NCBI RefSeq assembly: GCF_000003605.2 | Contig: NW_003116460.1 | Span: 109,190-137,560, forward strand | Reading direction: 5' to 3' | Source of the DNA: Saccoglossus kowalevskii | Taxonomy: Eukaryota > Hemichordata > Enteropneusta > Harrimaniidae | DNA length: 28,371 nt | Shown here: one piece after another, positions 1-10,300 of the stretch | How positions within the stretch are numbered: the stretch's first letter is position 1 | How the letters are laid out: each line of letters opens with the position of its first letter | The notes under the pieces: generated by a model | Told to the model about the DNA's origin: nothing | The model's input: the letters and a program-made list of their open reading frames with translations, nothing else | Database searches by the model: none | Made by a program: the position numbers and the translations under genes

Positions 1-729
1 TTTTTTTTGTTTGTTAAAATAACGTAATTATGATCGATCTGATAATGCTATAATTACGTTTTCAATCAGCAGCCATGTAAATTTCGTGTTCAGGACTAAA
101 AGCACACTCCATAGAACTTATGCATATATGGACGAGGCACTAACCAAATTGATATATCTACTATATTTCGACTAACTTGCGGATAATACCGACCATACAC
201 TGTTTTCGTACATACAACAAAGCAACACTAGTAAAACAATATAATGTTGTTTTTTTTCAGCTGTCAATTGTTGAATTCACCCCGATTTACAAAAAAGACG
301 ACAGACCCCTGCGCGACTGGTCACGACCGTGACGGACGCGTCGGTAACGTCGCTTGTTCTGTTTGTACTTAAATAACTAGCATGTTTATCATGGGGAGTT
401 TTCACGCCAAATGTGAAAAAATACTAGCATTCTTGGCATTACTAATAAGTTGACTTCATTATAGAGTTGTGTTTCAAAACACCTATCGTTGATGGCCTTT
501 CTAATGTAGCAATTTATAGGGTCTTATTAATATACGAGACGTTTTATAATGCGAACTTCGTGACATGATCGCCTGACCAGCAGCCTGGCCTGGCCGTTTG
601 ATGCAACCGGTGATTTTTTTACACACACGAAGACATTTATCGATGATACGATTGAATAAAAAATACCCCCCCCCCTCCCGTCCTCTGTCTTGTGCGCTTC
701 TTCAAGCACGGTATCGTAAGGTTACCTAC
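1..729. other. Intron of the VWD gene, running off the left edge
   Basis: The donor of exon 16 opens an intron here. The stretch is AT-rich apart from a short GC-rich patch at about 300-360 that contains a small inverted repeat (GTCACG-AC-CGTGAC), and a run of ten C at 666-675. I found no exon with the expected cysteine-rich content. Confidence 0.6.
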
Positions 730-925
730 CTGCATGTCAAGTGCGGTATCTTCCGGGCAAGTGCATCCTGGGAATGTGGATGCACCACAATCTTGGTAGT
801 TGTCAACATTCTCGCACGTTAGCGGACACGGTGAGACAAACTCGCTGTAGACTTTGTTGCCAGGACAGATGGTCTTTTGTTCGCACATTTCACCTAGGCA
901 ATCCCACTGACCACCATTGCAGGTA
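730..925 (-). CDS. Exon 16: TIL2 tail and third TIL domain (last exon seen)
   Basis: A 196-nt exon, phase 2 to phase 0, encodes [20 protein letters not shown], then [17 protein letters not shown] and a close at [13 protein letters not shown]. It resembles exon 12 at its start (TC-x-x-G-x-W-x-C) but then runs straight into another TIL domain instead of a VWD. The donor CAG|gtaggt is a good match, so the gene continues to the left; I did not recognise a further exon between 1 and 729. Confidence 0.92.
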
Positions 926-3900
926 CTGCATAAAACACAAGATGTATGAAATGGAATTAGAAAACACTGTTTTCCCAGTGTGTGTGTTCGATTATCAAAA
1001 AACATGGCTCAGGTGTCAAGTTGGTAAACTTATGTGAAAAGCCTGGAAAGTTGCGTGTAAAGTTGCATGGAAAGCCTACAATTATGTGGTGTAATGTTGT
1101 CATCATTGCCGAATACATCATTTCAAATAAAGCGCGCCTTCCGTGGCGGAACGCATCTGTGACGTCAAAATGACGTATGTGGGCGTTCATCATCTGGAAT
1201 ATAATATTCTAAAAACAAAATCTTCATTGAAGCACGACCTTCGTATCATTCGTCGCGTCGCAGAAACGACAGAGGGCGCTTTGTACAGGAAAGGTACAAT
1301 ATATGTACAATGTACGACAAAGAAATGTGATTATACTCCAGGTCTTTGGATACATTTTTGGAACACAATTAAAATATCCGATACCGTTAGTTGCTAGTTC
1401 CACTATCAACGTTTGAAAGATTTAGTAAAACAGCTTCTGGGTCTAATTAACTTGATAAATCTAGGAGCCTGGCGAATCCAAAATATTACTTTGAAACTTT
1501 GAAAACAAGACAACACATCTCTTTACATTTTGTCAATTATTCAAACAAAAACACTGTTTGGGACACACTGGAGAAAACACAATTATAACACACAATCTAC
1601 TAGTATATGCACTTACCAAGTTTGGCATGACCGTTCAATCTGTTGTGTTGCGGAGTACACTTTGCCCATATATGTGCATGTGCACTCTGAAGGCGGTACA
1701 CAGTTACCGGAGTCGTCGAGTACGGTGTTCCCGGGACAATTACATCCTGCGATGCACTCAGTTTTGGTACATTCTTGATCGGAACTCAGTTCGCTACAAG
1801 TGATGGCACATGGCGAGGAGCATTCGCTGTATATTTGGCTACCCTCACATTTGGGTGCTGAGAAATCGGAATATCATATACATTGATCAAATAGTTTGTA
1901 ATAAAATATTCTCGAGATATAATTGACAAACATAAGTACAGTAAAAAGCAGAAAGCTGTGCCCCATCTTAAAAACGTATTTATAAAAAAAATGTAAATAC
2001 CGATCATCAGCATTTAATCAAATTAAAATATTTAGTAGTGATTGGCTCACTAGCTAACGGCCTACGAGTATAATTGTCACCGACCACTTATTTAGGCGCT
2101 TGTTGATTGTTGAACTAACTCATTAATATTAATTAGTAGAACTAGTGATGTCCCAATACTATTTCTGGATTAGTCAGTTTAAATTCTAGCATCTATTTTG
2201 ATTTTAAACAATGTATATTTATACAACATTTATAATGACCCCAGCTTTATGTCATAAATAATCGACGTATTCACAAAATTGAAAATTGTATCTGAAAATG
2301 TTTGTGCTATTTCGAAATAGCATGGAAGGTAAGAGGTACTAGTCATATCATTTTTCATTGTTATAGTTAACATGTATAGGGGGATATATAGACATAAGTA
2401 TACATATTATTACGTAATTCTAATGATTGCGTTTATACTTACCGCATATGTTCTTGACGGGGTCCTCAAACCTCCAGTCTATAATGACTTCATTTCTTGA
2501 ACACTCTTTGGCGTATGACGCGATAGCGGAGCACAGACAGTCATCGGCATTGCTACAACCACAAACATCGTACTCACACATATCGTAATACATTTCGGGG
2601 TCAACTATTCTGTGGCATCGTTTGAAGGCGGGCGATAGGAGAAATTCGCATTTGGATTTTGCATAGTCGGCATTCTGTGAATTGATCATACACGGCTGGA
2701 ATTGCTCTTCGCCCACGTCTGAGCATTCACCTCGAACTTTGTACGAATTGGCAAATGTGAAATCACTAATGTCGCCGTCACGAGACTCGTAATCGTTACT
2801 CTGGATGAAGTCGAACGTACCACATAGACCTCGTACCTGGTTAAGAAGAACGTAATCCCATGATATGTGAAGGTAATGGAAAGCAAAATCGTTTGATTAA
2901 CTGAGATTCAGGCCGGTTTTGCTGGTGCAATTGCACTATAAGTTCGCTAGACTGTCGTTTAATTCTAAATATCATGTTATGATATTGAATTAATGAAACC
3001 TGGTTCTCTGAGAACCAACGCAGAAAATGTCTGTATTCAGTTTATTAACGGTTGGTGGCGCTGGTGTCGCAATAGCGCCATCACGCGCCAGAGGAGTAAC
3101 AGAATCACTTACCCTGTTGACGAACTGTGGCATTAATGTAATATAAAGTCGTGTCTTGCTGTCCCAGAGAATGGTTAATCCGGGACTTTCCACCAAGACA
3201 AACATTGACGTTGCGCGTTTAACAGTAGCGTCACCGTTTCTGAATGGCAACGTTGTTTCGACGGTGTTCATTTTCACGCGTTGTTTGTCATACAGTTGCA
3301 CCTCAGTCTTTCCAATATTGATTGTAACAGATTTCAAACACGTGACAGCTCCGTCACTTCCGCATTTTCCAAATTCACCAGTGATTGTTATTTTTCCGTC
3401 AATGACGTCCTGTATTCATGAAAAATAGCATTGAGCACGTTACATATCACAAATCACCTGAACATTATGTGCGCCCTCTACGATGACTACTTGGATTTAA
3501 CTGAGTTCGTCTATCACTTATGTTTGTTGTTGTTGTTGTTGTTGTTGTCGTCGTTTTATTTATACTTTATACTACTAGTATTTAACCGTAATGTCATGGG
3601 GATTTAATTTAACTTTTCTGTTGCGGGATTTTAGTTTAGTGAAAATGAATATAATCGTGTTGTGGTTGCATCTCAAATGGAATAAAGCTCGAATGATATC
3701 TACCATTTGATTGTTGTGTTTAGTCAGGTATAGGCGATGGTAAATTATTGCTGGTCACGTAGTTCTACAGTCGGCTTACCTCTAAAATGGTATACTCGCA
3801 GTTTCCTTGGAACTTGTAATAGGTTTGATCAAACGTAATGATGTGAGGATCGCCGAGGATTGAACAGGTCGCTTCGCATGGTTCCGTTGAACATTCCCAT

Positions 3901-6900
3901 TTACCAGCTTGGCACGTACTAAATCAAAGAACAATAGAAACAGTTGTTACAAATAGCGACTCGTGGTAACGTAATATATTTACGGTGAGTGTCAGGGACG
4001 GGGAACTTATCATAAATACGCACATTGTTAAAGTTGCATTCTAACTTTGCAATTGTGTAAGACAACATTCCCATAACATGTGCAAACAGAAAGTGTGTAA
4101 AAAGTATATGTCTTGTTCTTAGCGTTCGATACATTTCGTGTTTGGTACTAACTGGGGGTTCTTTTCTCTTGGACAAACATACCAACAATGTAACAGACCT
4201 TCAAGGGTAAACAAAGCCTCCTAACTCCTGTGCCTTTCTGCTTATATCTCACAAAATTAACCTAATTCAAGTTCATATTCTGCAGTTAATATATTACCCA
4301 TCTATAATCTCAGCATGTTATGACGTATATATCAGTAGTTTGGAGATGTGAAAGGTCACAAATATATAAAATCTTACCAAACGTTGCATCCGGTTTTAAC
4401 TTCTTCTCCAGATCCATATTTCTTTCTGTTGTGGATGCATGGACACTGATCAGCGGGGACACATTCTGCATCTTCCAGGAAGGTATCCTCTGGACACTGG
4501 CATCCACTAACACATTCTGCATCACAGTACTTCGCCAAGTCATAATTGGCAGTGGCACAAGTACGGGGGCACGCTGACCCGCACTCCATGTAAATTTGGT
4601 TACCGGGGCATTTCTTGGCTGTAAATAAAAACAGGAAACGGGTGTTGTTACAACACACATTTTTGTTCATCAAAATGGCTGAAGTATATATTTCTAAAAT
4701 TTGAATATATCGTTTAACATTGAATTTCTAACGTCATTAAGTCCAATGTTGCCCAGGCATATTGTCTGGTATTGTTTCCCAGGATAAATTTGTCCCTTAA
4801 AACTCTTTCTCCTCACCACAGAAGTCCTGTTCTCTCCAATCTATTATTTTTCCTTTAGCGGAACATTCTCTGGAATAAATCGTCAAAACTTCACATAAGG
4901 CGTCTGTCATTTTTTCTTCATTGTCGGCATATTTACAAAGGTCCGCGACGCACCAGTTGATAAAGGCGAGTGGATGAACCTATTTTTTTTAAACAAAAAA
5001 GTAGCGATTACAGTGCGAATAATGAACATACTGACACATGTCGTATTTAAATTACTGAAGTTAGTGTTTGTAGTTATAAAATGTGAATTGGTCATCTACT
5101 AGTTAGTATAAGCAATGCACCATGACAGTTTCTAATAATCCTCTAACGACGACGCGCTTCTGTGACGCCAATTAACGTGGAAGCAAATCCATAGTTCGTA
5201 GTTCAGTTTGGTATGTATATATTTATTATATGTTATCAACGAACGACTGTAGATCGATATTTCAGGCAATCATTTAACACACATACGACTAATATAATTA
5301 GATTGTCGGTCTGTGAAAATTACTTACAGTTTCAGCACACTCTGACAACTTCCCTGTTGTTATAATATCACATCGCTCTCTCACAGTTGGCAGAAAATCT
5401 TGTTTACCACTACATGGCAATGGAGGGTCACTTGTGTCGGGACATGACTATATTTAAAATATAAAAAAGATTATATTATACAACAAACTTACTTTATATT
5501 AGCAGTATTGCAATTCGAATATACATTTAACGGTGTGTAGAAACGAAAGTGTTATCGATTAAAGAATATGTTACCTCTCCCACGCCGAGGGATTTCCACG
5601 AATTCCCGAATGCCGCAGGGAAAGCTGCTTGAAGACCATTCTTCATAAGGAAATCGTCTGTTGGATACATATTATGAATAGTACGGTAAGAATTTTCACA
5701 TTACGTTCAACAACCCACTATTTTATTTTTATGTCAAATGCGTTGCAGAAATATAAATAAATAAATTACGACCACAAATACGCACCGAGGCCAACACATT
5801 CAGTATTGGTGCGTACAATGACAATATCCATAAATGTAGCAGTATGTTGAATTCCGAGTAAAAAATGATCTATAGGTATTCGCAAGTGTCGTTTTCGAAT
5901 ATACTGAATCATGTTCCATTTCGCCTCAAATATGTGAAATACATAATTGTCGTTTAGTTACTGGTCATATACGAGGTTAAAGCGGAGGAGTCGTCACATG
6001 CGGATGCGTCAGATGGCCATAGCGTGTCATTGTTTACAAACAAGCGTCTACCAATGAGCCTTTGCGTTTTTGCGTGTGTTGTTATCGTCGCTTGGGACCC
6101 AATTTCCGCGCGTGCGCAAGTGACGACCCTCCCGCTTTAAGTATAATGAAGTTACTTACTTTCCAGATCGCCGTCATAAGTACCACACATACCCTGTACA
6201 GCGTCCCCCTTGTCTACAGTGACGTAAACAGCTGATGCGTGATCCCATTTAACACTAACACCTAAACCACTCTCTAGAAATATATAGTCACCGTTTCTCT
6301 TTATGACAAGACCTGCAAAAACAAAAATTTCAGAACGAAAATCAAAATTTGTATTCAAAATAAATGACTTGTAGATTCTTGTAAAGTGCCCACACCAGTA
6401 TCGGGTGGTGATATTTCGCCTCAGTCACACCGTGACAAAGTTTTAATTCCGCGCCGCATGGTGGCGCTTATCATCATCGCTTAATTGTGCTTCAAATCAT
6501 ACCTTTTTTCTGGAATGGTAATGCGTCTATATCGTCTCCATTAATCTGCAGTACCCCTTCATCTGCGAATACCTTGTGTGAGCTGTCACCAATCCCAAGC
6601 GTTATCTCCACTCTCTTTTATTAATAACAAAATGCACTTATTTCAGAGTTGAGTTGGGTGTTATTTAGTGTTTGTCAATAAGTTACTGGTAATCATTTGG
6701 GTGAATTAATATATGAACGGTAATATTACCGTTGTGAAAATTAAAACACCGATGTATGCTACTTAGAGCTCGGGCGGTTTTTGAAACGTGTGGAAAGAAC
6801 CGAGTCAGAATATGCGGTCAAACGACGTCATTATACCAATTGATGCGCACAACATGGTGCCGATGTTAGCAGGATCTCGATAGAGATTTGCCAGATAAAA

Positions 6901-7265
6901 TAAACCCGTGAGGCTGTTATGTTTCGCCTTGTAATAAAACTACACTAATGGGTATAATTACAATTGAGAATAAGCCGTATTATTATGTAAATACCTTGTG
7001 ACAGTTCTTCTGAGTATCACAGTTGACGTTTTTGATCCTGACACTCCATGTACCATCAGCGTCTTGTGCAAGTGTGTAGGAACATGGCCCGTCGAAGTTG
7101 TAACGTCTACCATCGAACGTCCGGAAGTGGTCGGTGCCCCACGCTACGCATGTTGCGAAAGGTAACTCGTTTTCTGCGAATGTATCACATGGGGACGGCT
7201 GATTAGAACACGGGATAAGATTTTATCTGGATTCCAAAAATTGATGTATGGACCATGAGGTACCC

Positions 7266-7320
<55 letters not shown>

Positions 7321-10300
7321 CATGTCACATCATCGCCTTTCAAGTGTTGATTCTACGCGAGTTTAATTTGACATGTGTCCTCTTGTCATAAAATGTCCAT
7401 TTCCACCTAATATCCGCCTCCCTATATTTGTTAAGTGCCCAATTCCATAATATTAACTTCTTTGTATTTAGTATGTGTCACTTTCGCTTAATATTCACCT
7501 ATAATATTCATTTCTTCGTATTTGACATATGTCAGTTTCCAATAATAGTCGCCTCTCTTTATGTGACAAGTTTACAATTCCCTAATATACACCTTTTTAT
7601 ATTTGACATTTGCCCCTTTTTTTTCGTGATATTCACCTTCATTATACTTACCTCTTTGTGTTTGGCATGTGTTCCCTTCCCATAAAACAGGACATTCACA
7701 CGTGTTTGGACCAATACAGTTACCACCATTCTGACAGCCGGGGTCGCATATAGCTGTAATCAAGACAATTAACGAGCATCTTTATCAGTATTTACAACTA
7801 TTTCTAAATCATAATTATATTGTCATGATAAGATGTTCTCTTCTCAGATATACTAGTGTCTCGAAATAAAAATATGCCCTGTACATACTGACGAAGTGAT
7901 GCGGTGATTATAAATAGATCTAAAATAGCATATAAGAAGTAGTCATACGTGATCAACATAAACAGTCTAAACTATCCCACACACAGCCATTACATCACAT
8001 TAACGCCGAATCATACACCCTCTCCAAAACCCCATCAACTCAGCGTAAATTCGGAACAACTTACGTTCATTACAATCCTTTCCCCGCCAGCCTTCACAGC
8101 ACACGTCACGCTCCGCTTCTACCTGGACTTCTTCCACTACCTCTCGCCTAAAATAAGCGCAAACGAGGTGATGTTATATCACAGGACTGCGGTAAAATGC
8201 AATGAAGATCTCGTGCTTTTTGAAGAAGTCTCGCGAACTGCGAGATGATCACACAATCATCACATATCTTCTTCAAATTACTAGTGAAATTATGAAAGAA
8301 CTGATTTATGTTCATTTCAGGTCTTTTTTCAAATTATTAGAGTGCCAATTCGTATTCACAAAGCGTGTCATACGTGCGTGTTTCGTTTATGCGACAACAG
8401 TCTCACTCATTTCTGTAATGGAGTCGAACGCCTCCAAGCGTCGACTGCATTCTTTGACGCAATTGGTTAAAGAAATGCGTACAATTAACATTAACAATTT
8501 TCCCTGAAATGCCGTTATTCCGCATATCATGACACTTCCAGGAGATAAATAAGATAATTTTGGTGTCTCGAGGTGATAGCTGACATGATCGGCGTAATGT
8601 TGCTCCCTCCGTCCACGCTTATTGGCTCTGTAGCCAACATCAGAGGGTGCATCTAAATTCGACCATGCAATATCAAATTATAGTTAAGGAAACATTGTCA
8701 TGTTATATCGTTTTAATTTCTAAAAATACCAGTTATATCGAACAGGTGGAATATGGCATTCAAAGACAAAATATAGACGAAAAAAATATAATTTTGTGCA
8801 TGTGCATGCGCATGCGCATGTGCAATGACTTTTATTGTACGTACCAAAAAAGCCAATGCACATGCGTATTAGAGAATTTCATTGTTTCATTGAACGAATA
8901 TTCAGATATGTACTACAACTTGAAGAAGAGCGTGTTCAGGGTAGCGGTAAATCATACTCCAATGTATTCATCAACATACAGTAACGAAATACAATATTAA
9001 AAATTACATCCTCTCGTTCATATTGCCTTTTAGAACAGTTTGGGGTCACTTTAAATTTTACACTATAGGCGTGTTACTCAGGCTGCACATATATGCGATG
9101 CATCATGGGAAAAAACGCCCCATTGAATATAGCGGAAAACTAATATCCAACTCGAACCTCATTGAATTAATGTCAATTTTTCAAATTTTGAATCTTAGGA
9201 TTCCAATCAATTATAATAACATATTTATTTATTTTTTTTCATTCCATGAGCAAAATTGAGTTATGATTAAATAGTGTTACCATGAATACCAATGATAACA
9301 TTCAAATTTGTACCAATTTCTGTGGCATTTCAGATTCTTATTTCTCGCAAAAACAGGATGTGTGCAAAAATGAGCAAGGTGCATCGAGCCCGTTATTCAA
9401 GCGTCCGACCTCTGAGATCGCCCAATAATGGTCAGAACCGTGTCCTTTAATCCTTTCAATTATACTAAGTCCCCCGAAGTCACTAATAAACATTATGCGA
9501 AAACACGTGAAATATTCATGGTGGGCTTAAAATATCTTTACAAATGTGGGAACACGTTGTATATTTCTAAGACAAGAACAAACTTGTTCGTATGTTCGTG
9601 CATTGACCTCGAACTTGAAAACTGCCGACCACCGTCAGATAACAGGACTACACGTGGTACCGATCGACCAATGAGAAAGCGTCGTTTTAATAATGGGTAG
9701 CACACTGTATTATAATTCAAAATAATCGCGCGACATATATCAATAATTCCGTGACGTCATCGGCGGAAATAAATGTTATGAAACAAAGTAATTTAAACTT
9801 ATGTAAATGGCGTGGAAATACACATATGCCATTGATAATTACTGTAGATTTTATGTCACATACCGACACATTCCTTTATGCGAATACTTTTATTACAAAG
9901 ACGTGTTTTATCGTCTTTCCAAGATAGTTAGGATGCACATTAACCTGCTGTCCAATCACAACTCTCTAAGCTGCTGCGTACTCTTTCCTGTCCTGGGTTG
10001 CTAACGGCGCAGCAGATGTCAGCAAGTGTCATCCCAGAGGCGGTTACTGCCATACTTAACAAACGCCATGCTCGTTTAATTAATTAAATTGCATATTTAC
10101 CACAGTTTTGTCGTTTTGTCATAAATATTGACGTGAATGTTACGCCAGAACAGGTAGAATTCGTGATATCTTCTCTGTTTATCGGTGGTCGGTGTATTTA
10201 CGACTTTTTCAACGACTCGACTGAGAGTCGGTATATTGGCAATTTGCACAAAACTTGTCGTGGGACAATGCGTAACTCGTTTGTACGTGACTTCAGATTA

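Noticed and set aside
300-360. GC-rich patch as the next exon of the VWD gene
   Set aside because: Minus-strand frames give no cysteine-rich TIL or VWD sequence, and no convincing acceptor-donor pair in phase 0 was found.
7428-7685. 85-codon plus-strand frame rich in Phe and Cys
   Set aside because: It lies opposite the EGF exon border and follows the pyrimidine-rich degenerate repeat; it is a by-product of composition.
8647-9000. 117-codon plus-strand frame in the EMI intron
   Set aside because: It includes the alternating purine-pyrimidine tract, has no recognisable domain, and lies in an intron whose two flanking exons join in phase on the other strand.
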